51,891 nt of DNA from Blattamonas nauphoetae (GCA_033064195.1 JARBJD010000435.1:1-51891); one strand, 5' to 3'. Positions 39,162-50,552 are shown, numbered from the stretch's first letter. Program-made: numbers and translations. Notes: generated by a model from the sequence alone, not told the origin.

Positions 39162-39639
39162 AAAAGATGTGAACCCAAGATGAGGAATGATCTGAGGACG
39201 TTACATGAAGAAGAATGAAAGATTGTTAAGGTTGAAAAACAATCGAAGAAGGAGAGATGAAGCGATAAAGTGAAGAGACACACTTCGATTACCAAGAATT
39301 CAGAGAACAGCACCAGTGCCCACGTCTTTTTTCCCGTGTGCGATGAAAACCAGTTCTATTTGCACTGAAATTAGAGAAGATGGATAAGATGAGAATAAAC
39401 GACAAAATAAGAACACACTACTTCCATCATTTTTCCAAATTTCATTTCAGTTCGACTCTTTCAGATGATTCCATGATCATGAAGTCGAATGTCTATAAAA
39501 CAAGAGAGAGATAAATATGAAGACAAGAACATGAAAAGAACACACCTGGTACCACTCCCATTGAGCCTCCTTTGATAAAAGTGTCAGTTTGGAGAGTTGA
39601 GGTGTGTTCGAGAAAAATGATGGTTTGATAGGACAGATC

Positions 39640-39805
39640 GGGCCACCATAGGACACGATAGGACAGGACAGGACAATTGTCCTCCCTCGATTTTCTTGTT
39701 GAATTGTGACGCAAGTATTGAGGAGACGTCAAATATCTTCCATGTCCTATGGTTTGAGCCCGATTCAGAATTGTCCTATCGTGTCCTATGGTGGGCTGAT
39801 CGACC
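39640..39805. repeat. GGACA-rich fold-back repeat, right-flank copy
   Basis: GGGCCACCATAGGACACGAT near 39649 reappears as its reverse complement near 39775-39800, so the two ends can pair. GGACAGGACAGGACA lies near 39662. It is related to the copy at 3824-3990. Confidence 0.6.
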
Positions 39806-39944
39806 GCTTTTGGACAAATTTTGCGATTTTAGTCAAAATTGTGTGAAAAAATACTTATAAAATGATTCTGAAACAGAAAATGTGTATTATTGTCTCCTTT
39901 CTTTCCTCATTTTTCGTTTTAGGTTTTCACTGACAGACAAAGCG

Positions 39945-39972
39945 GGAGACCGGTTCAATTCCTGTCATCAGC
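39945..39972 (+). other. tRNA-like 3' segment
   Basis: GACCGGTTCAATTCCTGTCATC contains a B box and matches the end of the tRNA-like stretch in the 3.1 kb element (GGTTCAATTCCTGTCATC shared). The upstream half is not tRNA-like. It is probably a fragment of the same tRNA-derived repeat. Confidence 0.35.
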
Positions 39973-40309
39973 ACTTTTATCCAAATTGTCCTCCTCTTTT
40001 TGGCTGTCCGATGATGTCCTGCCTATAGGACATGCCGACCCATGGTAACAGCTGTCAATGATACCATCTTCCTTGAGTTCGGAGGAATGAGCAAGACCTG
40101 TTTGACAGCGGAAACAGCGTGTCATTCGTTGGACCAAGCGGTTAAGCACGCACAGTGGGCAAATGTATCCAAGATCGTGATCCAAGGTCATGCGGAGCTG
40201 ATTGGGGAAATTATCTTTGATTCCAATGCCGATACATTCAAAAAGACGCCCACTGCAAATATCAAATTCGAAATGACGCTCAGCGATCATGTTCTCAGCC
40301 CCAATGATG

Positions 40310-40317
40310 ATAACTAT
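40310..40317. repeat. Target-site duplication, left copy (MITE)
   Basis: ATAACTAT, repeated at 40730-40737. If the neighbouring G is counted, the match is nine bases. Confidence 0.75.
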
Positions 40318-40729
40318 GGCATAATCCGACCCCGTGCCCCCCTCCAATATTTTAACAGTTGCTTTATTTAATACCATTTCACGATTTTTTCGCAATTATT
40401 TCTGGATTTGAGACCGGGTTTTGGAGATATGAATTCATCTACACTTCACACGATCCTTTTTCCAGACACTTTTTCATTATGTCGGATAGTCTTCACAGCC
40501 CCCCGCTCAAGAGCAGGGGGGGCTGTGAAGACTATTGGTGAATTCTCAAAAGTACCATAGAAAAAAGGATCTTTGTGAAGTGTTGAAACAAATAATGGGC
40601 TGGATCGGGCCAAAAAGGGCCACTTTTTTTCGCCCTCAAAATCACTAAATTTTATCAAAAGTGTGTTTAAGAATAAAATCCAGACATATTTGAAATTTTT
40701 AGTGAGGGGGCACGGGGTATGATTAAGCC
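40318..40729. mobile_element. 412 bp fold-back MITE in the surface gene
   Basis: The left end is GGCATAATCCGACCCCGTGC and the right end in reverse complement is GGCTTAATCATACCCCGTGC. Similarity between the halves continues inward with gaps (TTTCTGGATTT near 40398; CACTTCACACGATCCTTTTT against CACTTCACAAAGATCCTTTT). The centre is a strong hairpin (40487-40534). An 8-base duplication and GGC-type ends suggest a hAT-related MITE. It encodes no protein. Confidence 0.75.
40487..40534. repeat. Central hairpin of the MITE
   Basis: ATAGTCTTCACAGCCCCCC and its reverse complement GGGGGGCTGTGAAGACTAT face each other across a loop of about 10 bases containing GCTCAAGAGC, itself nearly palindromic. Confidence 0.8.
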
Positions 40730-40737
40730 ATAACTAT
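40730..40737. repeat. Target-site duplication, right copy (MITE)
   Basis: ATAACTAT, identical to 40310-40317. Confidence 0.75.
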
Positions 40738-41660
40738 GGTCTGACTGGTCTTGGAACTATTGTGGTTAAAGGCACCAGCTCCGCCGAGATGCACCTTGAA
40801 CTCAAATCAGACATCGGCGTCTTTTACATCTCCACCTCTCGCACGCCTGGTGGGACAAAGAAGAACTATGTATTTCGTGTGGAGGAGTATGGGGTTCTTG
40901 AATTGTCGACCTATTTTATCGTGTACCCTCTTCAGCTTCCCTCAACCACAACCTTCACAAAACTGACGTCGAACTTGAAAGCCGAACCGTGGGACCAAAA
41001 GTCAGCCGCTATCATCGTGAATAAAGGAGCTTTTGTCACAGCCAACGTTTTGCTTGTTTATGATCCAGAACTTGGAGTTCTTATTCTCAACGATGTTAAC
41101 ATCACAAAAACCAAAATCTCTCTTTATCGAATGTATTCCACAACTCTCACCAGCCTTGTCCCGAAAGGAATTGTCTGTTCGATACCGAATTCTTCAGCAA
41201 ACACACTCAACATCACGATTATTGATGCAGGAAGAACTATTATGGATTCGGACGAGAATTGGATTGGAATCGATCAATTTCCTCTCGATATCAATTTCTC
41301 TGGCAAGTGTTCTGCTTACGATGCTGCTGATTTTTTTCAGTTGCATAAACTGAACAAGACGGACTTCTCCAACCTCTCCAAATCTGCCTTCATCTTCCCC
41401 AGAGTCGAGCTCACTCGATCGGACCTCAAAGTGGCCACCCAAACAGGCGGACAATCGAGCGATCTTGGCAATTATCTCCTTGCAACTTTCATCTCCGAGC
41501 AAAACAATCTGAACGTCGAAGCTCTCCGCCATCTGAAAGTGAGCATCGCCCCTCGCTATCACACCGAAGACACCGACGACGCCATCATTCGCTGGGACGA
41601 GATGACGTGGTATGTCGGGCTTTACGAAACGACGAAAGACTTTGGAGGAACAGCCATGGA

Positions 41661-41758
41661 CCGCCCTTCCAGTAGGTCCATTACGAAACCTGGGGCTCCT
41701 CTCATGACGAGATATGGTGTGATCAATTAAAAGAATAAGTTATTAATGGGTAGGCCTG
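41661..41758. repeat. Repeat segment at the end of the first surface gene (copy A)
   Basis: It holds CCATTACGAAACCTGGGGCT, TCCTCTCATGACGAGATATG and TTATTAATGGGTAGGCCTG. Inverted copies of parts of it lie at 45741-45820 and 46065-46140. Confidence 0.7.
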
Positions 41759-42689
41759 GTCAATTTCTTCATTCAAATACATTTATGCCATCTCCTCATC
41801 GTTACTCATGGAAATATCTCTTTCCAATATCGATCCTTAACAAGTTGATGCTCCTTTGATGGTCAATCATATTATTGAGACCTCACTTCTGTCAACAAAT
41901 ATTTGCCTTTCTCTGGCAGCACAACCCACAAACCCACACTCCCATGACACGCTAGTTAACAATAGTAGCTCACGGATCTCGTATCCAGACATTTTGTCAA
42001 CGAAGGGCTCACTCGAAACCTAGTTGGAGCAGATTGATCCTCGAATCGTTCACCAACTCCAGATGTAGTTATTTGCTCAGTGTCTCTTCGATTTGGTGAG
42101 TACTGTCGAATTAGTGTTCGTCACGGGTGCGAAGGTTAGTTGTACAAGATATCGCACACTTCACCAACCGGACTCAGAGTCCAGAACACAGACAGAATAG
42201 GAGGCAACCCCACGATGAGGAGACAGGAATACGCATCAACGATATGAAAGGACGATAAACCGGCGAATGTTATCAGACTGGATCCCTCCAGTCGGACTGG
42301 TCTGAACTTGCCGATCCTTCGGAGGAAGAACCCTCAACAATTTCAATTATCTTCACCTGAAGACAGCCGGGCTTTCATCCAAGTTGTCCGTACAGACAGG
42401 GTAAGAAGAATATGAGGGTGAACTCAGCATATCGATCATGTGAGGTGTGGGACTCATGTGTCCCTCTCACCAGCGACTTCGATCGACACAATGACGTGGT
42501 AAAGTCCAGTACCATCATGCAATGAACAAACTCAAAAGGAGAGGAGGACAGAATCAGCGATGACAACGCACGATAAGCGAAGCCGAGATCCACAAAAATC
42601 AAGGTCCCATCGATTCCGGGAGAGTGGTATTTAAACAAAGGCAAACCGTAAATAACCCTCCAAGCTGAGCCCCAAGCATCTATTAACTG
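41759..42689. other. No confident gene
   Basis: Mixed-composition sequence with many stops. The best frame is a 108-codon one on the minus strand (42375-42701, opening MKWQQLIDAWGSAWRVIYGL) that resembles nothing I know and may be chance. Confidence 0.35.
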
Positions 42690-45600
42690 TTGCCACTTCA
42701 TCGTGAGTGCACTGTCGACGCAACAGGGATCCTCTATCCCGACTCCCTCGATAATTCCGACAACTTCAAAAATTCCAAAATAGTGGACACAAATCGGCTT
42801 CTATCCATCGACATCTTGAAATATTCCCTCTTCCTTGAGTTCTCTCATGTTTTGAACACAACAGCGCCGCTCGTTTCTACAACTCTTCAAATTCCAACAA
42901 TTGCAACATACATCTCTTTCGCTGACAAATTTAAGCATTTATGCCTCAACCAGTATAGGGGAACGATCTTGTTGACGAGTATTGTTACTATGAGGCGGAC
43001 TACAACCAGTCGTAGCCGCATCTTCCATCACGGATTATCAAGATCACTGGGGTCAGCATTCTGCCTGAATATACATCAAAACACCATCTCCGAGTTTCTA
43101 ATCGAGAATTGTTCGAAACTGGAGATTTGTATGCCGGCACAAAACAGCTCTCGGTGCAAGCTTATCATCGACTCTGAGGTGTCAGTCTGACCCCTAACAA
43201 CTTCAACTCGCATTGCTATTCCGAAAACGAATGTAATTACGTTCCTTTATGCGTTTGCCTTCAAAGACACTGTCAGTTACCCCGCACCACAAAACAGCTC
43301 CGTCGAGAAAGGTGACGACACTTGCGATTTCACCACCATTCATTCATCTCCGAGGGGCATTGACGATCATCAAACTCTGTGTCGCTTCCTTCTCTCTCCC
43401 AGAGGACACAACGACCATAACATCGTCTGTCGCGAACTCACGAGCTCTCAGAGATTCGGCTGTATGTCTCGACAACAGTCTGAAATTCACCATCTCCAAG
43501 TTTGGTGTTGACAGATGTTGCAAATCTGAGACAACTCTGTCGAACAAGAAGGCAAATTTCGGAACCCAACATCGAATTAGTTCTCTCACATCCCGAGGAA
43601 GCTCGGTTGAGAAATGAGACAACTTCTGTACGATTTGGTCATCCCATTTGCTCCGTCTCCTATCCTTGCTTCGATGTTCCCCGACCATCCCTTTTTCTTA
43701 CGGCCTGAACGACAAACTCTGATGTGAACACAACAATCACCGATAGCCTCGCTGTCATCATTGCTGATGTATCCAGATAAACTAAGTTCACTATCGTATC
43801 TTCCTCCCTGACTGTCGACGCCACAGATGCAGTACTTGTCAAATGGACCGTGACAGAAACGAGATTGAGAACTGAAATGGTTCTTCACCTGGACAACTCG
43901 TTAAAGAAGAAAGGTCCGTCCGCAGCACCAGCTCCGCCACGTTCAGTGTGAGTTTCATCCGCTGGGCAGAATTGGTCAGCGATGACATTGACATCTGTTC
44001 AGAACGATGTAGTAGAAACGCTTGGAACATCGCTCAGCGAGAGAATTGTCGGTCAGCATCGATGAATGGATGGAGAATGTTGCAATCCATCCCAACCACA
44101 AAGATCTCCTCGGTTCAACCATAGTCGAGCTTGATATGTCCATGCAAGGCTCAAACTGCAACGATGGCTCAATCGAGTTGACCATCGAAAAGGAGACAAG
44201 GTTACGACCGAGACACTCCATTGTGAATGATAGTTACGGTGTCATTGTGAGTCAGCCTTGTTGTTCCTGATATAGTTCGGCGGAACGGACTTTCAACACC
44301 GCATTATTTGATGAGTGTGACATTGATCGAACAGTTTCCTGAGGGAAACTCCACAGCGAGCATCTCAACAACTCCAGTCTCCACTGCTCGTCTGATTGGG
44401 ATTGGCGCAGTATTGCGCTCTGATTGACAGGAAGACAGGACTCTTCCATTCATATCTTCTGGATAGTTTCCATCACAGATGTTGGGAAGACGTCGATTGT
44501 GTTCACAATCGTTCAACACTAATGAATTCTCATCCGAACACTTTTCACCACCGACAGCCTTGACTCGCGAACTTCATTCAGGTTTCCGGTTTATCCGCAG
44601 ACATTGTCTCTCCATTTGTTCGAATCCAACGAAACTGTGTCGTACTCACACTTTCTGGTCGTGCCCTTCCCCACACGACCACATCCTCAGCCCTGAGAAC
44701 CCACCAGACCTGAAGGACTCTCACAGATAGATGAATTGGTTCCTTGTCGACAGGATCGAGATTGTGGTCTGCTTCTCTCTCACTCGTCGATGGTCCTCTT
44801 CCAGAGTGTGGCCAGACGATCATCGCGACAGGATTCGAGGGTAGGAATGAAAATGGAAGATGTGCATGTAAATGGAGCCCTTCCGATCTTTTGACAACAA
44901 AGCTAGCTGTCATCATCAACAGCTCTCTGAATCCCGTTGTCACCAGGAAGGAGAGATACCGTTCAACTTAACTGGATCTTCAACGGTATTGACAACAGAA
45001 TCGGGTCAATTGCTATGACTCGTGATTCAGCAACAAATGTTATTCAAATGGAATATGGGACACACGCGATCAAATGATCATTGTGCACTCTACGAGCAAA
45101 GGGCAGTCTTTCACTAGAGGGAGATCTGGGTATTCACAAAACTGTTTCTCATCTGATTATGATTCAGAGACCGAATGACTTCGAGAGCGAAGAACTCAAA
45201 ATAGAGTTGACCAACACGACTGCAGGTACTGGAGGCGAGGTACTCTCGAAGTTGCCCGATCGAGGGTGGTGAAGGGGAAGCAGTCTATTCCGGGCACAAC
45301 CTTCTTCTATCCGAAGACATTGCCACATTGAGTTCGTCACACTCACACGAAGGGTCATCCTTTGCACTCTCTGTCACCTCGCCGCAAGCATTGTTCACAA
45401 CTGTCCCGTCTTTCAGGCAGACCGGAACGTTTAGTGTGGAGTCGGAGTATCGTGTCTGAAGGAGCCGGCATCTTCAGTTCGGACACCGATCTTGTCTTCG
45501 AAGGGTCGAAGCAATCGGATGTTCATCATGACAAGTGGGGAGAGACAAGAAGACATGAGTGAGTGAGCACTTCGGCTGGTCACCGAATGGTCTTGCGCTC

Positions 45601-46064
45601 CAAACTCACTCAACCTTGTTCTATTCTGTTTGGTGGCAGCAGCTTGTCGCTGGTCACGGCCTGCCTTCGCCATCACCACTATCAGTTGAGACTTCAGGCT
45701 TGTTTTCTTCCTTATTCATCCCTTTTTGGTCCTTTCAAGTCTCGTCATGAGAGGAGCCCCAGGTTTCGTAATGGACCTACTGGAAGGGCGGTCCTTTACA
45801 GAAACCAGGGCTCCTCTCATCTAATAGTCTGCCACACCCACAGGTTCTTCTCCAATGGGAATTGGAGTTTCTTTGCCTCTTTGCTCCTTCTCCCGGTCTT
45901 TGACCAGAACCAGGTGCTCACCGAGAGGTGGCAACTGCGAATATTATGGGAGTGCCTCTTGAACTCAAAGAGAGAACTCGTACAAGTTCCTACACTTCTC
46001 TCTTTACTCTTGATTTGTTTCTCGGTTCACGACCGAGAAAGATTTCATTGAATGTTCATTATTA
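42690..46064 (+). pseudogene. Degenerate surface-protein sequence
   Basis: Short plus-strand frames read like surface-family protein in pieces: SEFLIENCSKLEICMPAQNS (43090-43150), SMQGSNCNDGSIELTIEKET (44140-44200), STGSRLWSASLSLVDGPLPE (44745-44805) and NDFESEELKIELTNTTAGTG (45174-45230). Most are separated by stops and frame changes, and no frame exceeds about 170 codons. The order and strand are consistent with one or two decayed genes of the same family as 40042-41730, but exact limits cannot be set. Some intervening sequence may be unrelated. Confidence 0.4.
45741..45820. repeat. Repeat segment, inverted copy C, itself a fold-back
   Basis: CTCGTCATGAGAGGAGCCCC opens it, and GGGCTCCTCTCAT closes it in opposite orientation, so the segment can fold on itself. 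GGTTTC-GTAA and TTTAC-GAAACC face each other inside. Confidence 0.6.
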
Positions 46065-46140
46065 CAGGCCTACCCATTAATAACTTATTCTTATAATTGA
46101 TCACACCATATCTCGTCATGAGAGGAGCCCTGGTTTCTGT
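46065..46140. repeat. Repeat segment, inverted copy B
   Basis: CAGGCCTACCCATTAATAAC through GGAGCCCTGGTTTCTGTAA is the reverse complement of copy A (41675-41758) with a few differences. Confidence 0.7.
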
Positions 46141-46151
46141 AAAATAAGCAA

Positions 46152-46337
46152 TCTGGACAAACAAACTTTGCTGTGGCAGCTGTGCCGAGGGGGAACGTGG
46201 GGATCAGTGGGGAGTACACAGTGAAGATGGAGTTCGGGGACGAGGTGAGATATGTCGGGTGTTTGTATTCTGGAGCACGAAACACCGCTGCCTTCACAAC
46301 ACTTGCTCTTCTCCTCGCTGTGCTGCTTGGATTCTGA
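46152..46337 (+). pseudogene. C-terminal piece of a surface protein with hydrophobic tail
   Basis: A 61-codon open stretch without Met. VGISGEYTVKMEFGDEVRYV is a beta hairpin, followed by GCLYSGARN and a last segment TAAFTTLALLLAVLLGF directly before the stop. A hydrophobic run of about 17 residues at the very end with no basic residues after it is typical of a GPI-anchor signal or a tail anchor. It was too short to stand out as a gene by length, but it looks like the authentic 3' end of a surface-protein gene whose front is lost in the decayed region before it. Confidence 0.5.
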
Positions 46338-46745
46338 GACTCTCGCACCGGGAACTCCATGTCTTATTTGGGATGTTGTGTTCCACTCTCTACTTGCAGG
46401 AAGGTCGGAGATATGTCAATAGAACTATCTTTTCTTATGCACCTCTTTCATTTCTGTGATCCATCATTTTTCGTCATCTACGGGCCGATCACAAAGAGAA
46501 AACGCAACTGCTCGAAAATTCGTGTGTCAGAGTGAATCGAGGTTTTTATTCACGTTGTTTTCATCAGAATTTGACACAAAAGACAGAATAGAGAAGACGG
46601 AAGAACTATAACAATCGTATTTGATCCACAAAAACTCAAGAAGAGTGAGTGAGACACACGTAGTCAAGATGTCATCTCGTGAACGACAAAACAGAAGCTA
46701 ATTTTCAAAGAAACAAAAGACAGATCAAAACCAGCTTTGTGAGAG
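46338..46745. other. Intergenic spacer between convergent surface-gene remains
   Basis: AT-rich sequence between the plus-strand 3' end at 46337 and the minus-strand gene end near 46746. No gene is seen. A pairing terminator-like hairpin is not evident. Confidence 0.4.
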
Positions 46746-47670
46746 TTAGCTGGCTGTCGATGAAAGAGCGCTGTTCGACACAACGAGGAGCTGGCAGTTG
46801 TTGAACGTGGACCCTCTGCGGTTGACAGACGGAACGAGAGCACCTCGCTCGATGGCCAAGCCGACCAGCGACGCCGATGTTGGGTATGCCACTTTTCGGC
46901 GGGTGTCCAAAGAGCGAAGCCAGCCTCGTTTCGCGCGAACGACGCTGACGACGATGTTGTTGCCTCGAACCACGAGCCAGTCAGGGTCAGCGACGACGGA
47001 CGAGATGGAAGAGTGACGACGACACCGCCCAGTTTGGTGGACGGCGGAAGGGCACAGTTCAGGAACAGACACTCGGTGAGAAGGAGGGCATACGAGGAGG
47101 ACGGCGAGGAGAGGTGGACGTGCAGAGCGGGACTCAGCTTCTGGCCAGACGAATCTGTGCCTCCACAATTCTCGAAAACGGAAGACGCGATCGATGTTGA
47201 TGTTTGGGCTGAGTTGACGTCGAAGAGAGGAATGCGAAGAGAAGAGGCGGATTGGAGGGCGTTGCAGTTGAGGAACGACGAGTCGGAGAGAGAGAAGGAA
47301 GACGATGCTGACGACGAAGAGAAGTCAACGAGACACGTGTTGGTTGTCTTCACGTTTTTCATCTTCATTCTCGTAAGTTGCATGCTGATCGTGTTTGATC
47401 CACTTTCACATGTGATCAGTTTCGTTCCATTTGCGAACGTCATTCCGTTCATATCAACTTCGTTTCCAACCATCGACCCGCTGGACAGGCTGGCGAGACC
47501 AACATCCACACTTTCTGAGCTCGATTTGATTTCGACGCGTTCAACGAACAATGAACCACTTCCATGCACAACAAACAGAGGGCGATATGTGGCGAGAGAG
47601 AATCGGAACGAGGAGAGCGACAGAGCCAAGTCACGGATCTCAACTTCTCCTCCAGCAATCTCAATCGCCC
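46746..47670 (-). pseudogene. Beta-helix surface-protein gene 2, downstream part
   Basis: The protein is built of beta-helix rungs with recurring small-residue/Asn patterns: IEIAGGEVEIRDLALSLSSF, SGSLFVERVEIKSSSESVDV, VDMNGMTFANGTKLI, DFSSSSASSSFSLSDSSFLN and IASSVFENCGGTDSSG. This is the right-handed parallel beta-helix style (polymorphic outer-membrane-protein-like) of large protist surface families. The frame changes near 46910, after ASFARNEAGFALW: the continuation in another frame ends with LLVVSNSALSSTAS at about 46746. So it is broken or the change is a sequencing error. At its upstream end the hAT element at 47679-50584 separates it from the front part at 50593-51891. Confidence 0.6.
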
Positions 47671-47678
47671 CTGCCTGC
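47671..47678. repeat. Target-site duplication, left copy (hAT 2)
   Basis: CTGCCTGC, repeated at 50585-50592. Two A bases lie between this copy and the terminal repeat. Confidence 0.75.
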
Positions 47679-47680
47679 AA

Positions 47681-47712
47681 GGCAGATCCAACCACTGTCC
47701 TGACCATATTTC
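47681..47712. repeat. Left terminal inverted repeat of hAT 2
   Basis: It opens GGCAGATCCAACCACTGTCC and ends at CATATTTC, 32 bases, exact reverse complement of 50553-50584. Confidence 0.9.
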
Positions 47713-48519
47713 GTCTTTTCTCTGTCACATTCAGAATTCTTTCCACTGCGTATGCGTGATCTCAACTGTGGTCAAAGTTGAAATCTCTTCACATCACATT
47801 TGCCGTTCAGTGCTTTTTTTTCATTCTTCATTCCACAACTCGATTGGGGGGAGGTCTGACCAACTCGCGATATCTCCTTATCCAATGAGGAAAAGTCGGC
47901 AGCAAACAGTTCAGAAGTCTAACACTGAATATTTCCAATCCTGTCGATTCGACACGCCGGTTCAATCAGCGAATCAATAGTTCCGCTGGAATACGAATCA
48001 ATCAGACAAATAAAGCAAGTAAAGTCAACCATACCCTTCTTCGGATACGACTGAATGTACATCAAGATAGATGAGGACGGTTACCCATGTTATGTTGTTC
48101 CGAATCGACTTTGAGACGCAACACGAGCGTCCCCACATTCGATCTCATTTTTCATTCGCAGGTGTTGTTTGATCGACCATCGAAACATGATTGTTTCCGC
48201 ATTGGGATAATTCATAGGATGAAGGGATCGTTCTTGAATTATTGTGCTTAGTCATTCATTTTTTTGATTCTTCACATTCATGTCGAAAAATTTGTGGCAA
48301 ATAACGAATTCTAATGTTTCAAAATAATGGAAGCGTCAATCAACAAATGAACAAAGTCGTGACAATGGTTGTTATTCCGCCTTACCCAATGTGGATTGAA
48401 AGCTGTTCAACATTGAAAGAGCAGTCGGTTCAGTTGGATCGTCTCGTAAAAAATGAGTTTCACCTGAAGTAGTTTGTAGAAGAGTTTTTTTTCGGACGAT
48501 AGGGAATTTTTACGAAGGT

Positions 48520-50460
48520 CTGCAGTTTCTGTTGTCAAGGGTTCAGCACTCAAAATATGAGGTTGGGTATTCTGGAGTAGAAGTCGTGACTCTACACGTT
48601 GGTCGGAAATGGCGTTCCTTAGATCATCCTTTGTCTCCGTAGGTGGCTGAACGTCCTTTCAACATCACATGTCGTCCATGGTAGCACAAGAAGAACTCGA
48701 AGGAATAATTTGGTTTGGGGCGGGGCTATTGATGAGGATTCAGAGAGGAATGATGATAAGCACTTCATTGATGAGTATCGATTAAGATCAGGATACTTTG
48801 TACAGAAGTTGAGATAATAATGGATTGATGGGCCGTCGGGAAAGAGTGGCGTCGGTCGTCCTTGGTCGATGATGTCGCAGAGGAGGAGTGAAGTGTTTCG
48901 CTTTTCGAAATGATTTTCGAGGCTGAGACAGCGTATTGGCGCGAATCCACATATCAGAGACGTTAATCCAGCTGCTGGAAAATACCGGTCAAAAATGAGG
49001 TAAATGACCTAATGAGAACCTCCAATTCATGGTAAATCGTAATATACTCCTCTTTGTGAAGAGGTGGAAGATACTTTGTGAAGAGAGAGAATCAATGGCA
49101 TCGCTAATAAGAAGATATGGATCGATGTGTGAATGTATGGATTCTCTGGTATGTTGAAGAAGTGAATCGACTGAAACGAAATTGAGGTCGGCTGACTGCA
49201 GAGCTTTGCAGAGGAGATAGCCAGGTTTGAAGATCAGAACAGTTAAAAAGGCGAAGATATGAGGCAGGTCCAAAGCAATGAGCAAATTGACGTGTTTGGG
49301 GATCGGTTGCAAGGCGAGTGAGGTCGAATAATGATTGAAAGTGCTTCAACACGGTAGAAGCTGTTATGTAGAGGGTGAACCAGCGAGAAGCAACAGAATA
49401 TGGGATCAATTGTTTGTCACCTCCATTTTGGGCTTGAATTTCACCGAGATGTTGTTTTCGAGATTGTGATCGGTTGATATGTACGGCAAAAAGAATGATA
49501 CGACGTTAGAAGTCTCTGTATGACAGAGAGAGGAGCCACAGAGAGTGTGTGAATGAGCACGAGTTGGAGACGGTGAGACGAACAATGAAGAGGGATTATG
49601 TAGGACCATTGATTGAGGAGACGGCCCCAGAGACCATTTCCCAACCCAGTCATAGTAGATTCGCCATCAGTTCCGATTCCAACTAATGAGTTTGCGGGAA
49701 GATCGAACTCATCGAAAAGACTGTTAACCAAATCGAAGTGAGCTCTTCCATCTGCTTCTTCAATAGTGGGCGAATTGATAGTAGCATAGAAAATGGTTGA
49801 TTGTTGTCATTCAATACACGAAGGTGACAAGCGATTTGTTTCGTTCCTGTGTTGTCGGTGGTTCCATCAAGCAGAAAGCTGAATGGAAAATTGGATGTTA
49901 GGTAAATTTGAAGTCGAGTAGTCTGTGAAGAACACCATTTATCGACCACATGCCAGTATACCCTTGGACTGGTCAGAGCTGATGAAAAATTTGTGGGACA
50001 TTCGTCCGGGAGTCGAGAAGTTGACAAAGAGAAGGAAATCTTGTTGCTGGAAGAATAGACGAGGCAATGTACGAAGCAGCGGCGATTCTGTTTTGGTAGA
50101 TAACATTCTTGAACTCCTCCGGACAGGCGACCATTTCTTGATCAGTATCACTACATACCAACTCACTGTCGGAAAAACTGGTTCTGTGTTGAACTGACAT
50201 GCAATGCCGCATAAAATCCGACCACGAAATGTTTTGGCAGGCTGAGAAATGTACGTTTTGTGCCGAGTACCAAAGCGTCCATGCACAGAGATACAGTGAG
50301 TACAGAACAATCCCACTTCAGAGATGGACAATATATTCCTTATTTGATTCGGGTAGAGTGTGTAGTATTTTTTAACAAACATCTGAAGAGTGTGAAGTTC
50401 GTCTGAAGAACAAAATCGTGGAATTTGTTGCGTTTGGTTTGTTGGGCTGAATTGGACGAG
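48520..50460 (-). pseudogene. hAT transposase, copy 2 (broken)
   Basis: Reading leftward, VGLFCTHCISVHGRFG (near 50300) looks like the first half of a BED-type zinc finger. FSFLLDGTTDNTGTKQIACH (near 49860) holds the first core Asp. GIGTDGESTMTGLGNGLWGR (near 49660) holds the second Asp. PLHCSSHRLQLVL (near 49590) is the hAT His/Cys segment. SRWFTLYITASTVLKHFQSL (near 49370) is the conserved R-W block. The C-terminal dimerisation segment appears as TTCDVERTFSHLRRQRM (near 48670) and LRNAISDQRVESRLLL (near 48610). These lie in several frames with stops between, so the gene is inactive. It is a different lineage from the hAT at 24615: residues around the core motifs differ. Confidence 0.8.
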
Positions 50461-50552
50461 CGGAGGGAGTGGATGAGAGGGAGAAACAGTCTGCGACCAG
50501 AGTTTCGTGAACATTTGGCGAAAATAAGGAAACCGAGTGATCAAAAAAAAAT

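Larger units (their letters stand above)
39162..40041. other. Right flank of the Polinton: repeats, no gene
   Basis: AT-rich sequence follows the element, then a GGACA-rich fold-back repeat (39640-39805), then a tRNA-like B-box segment (39945-39970) about 80 bases before the surface-protein frame. Confidence 0.5.
40042..41730 (+). pseudogene. Beta-rich surface-protein gene, interrupted by a MITE
   Basis: The first part (40042-40309) has the recurrent front block of a surface-protein family: a short C-x6-C pair (KTCLTAETACHSLDQAV), then VSKIVIQGHAELIGE, a beta strand. The second part (from 40738) continues as a beta-repeat protein: MHLELKSDIGVFYISTSRTP, GVLELSTYFIVYPLQLPSTT, TANVLLVYDPELGVLILNDV and others. 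The two parts are separated by a 412-base element with an 8-base duplication, and both frames remain long and open. No signal peptide precedes the first Met, and no C-terminal membrane anchor is seen. The end lies in a segment repeated at 45741 and 46065. It is likely one member of a large host surface family. The role (adhesion or coat) is inference. Confidence 0.6.

Noticed and set aside
46798-47759. Plus-strand frames opposite the second surface gene
   Set aside because: The minus strand shows repeated beta-helix patterns. The plus frames are charged, patternless shadows.
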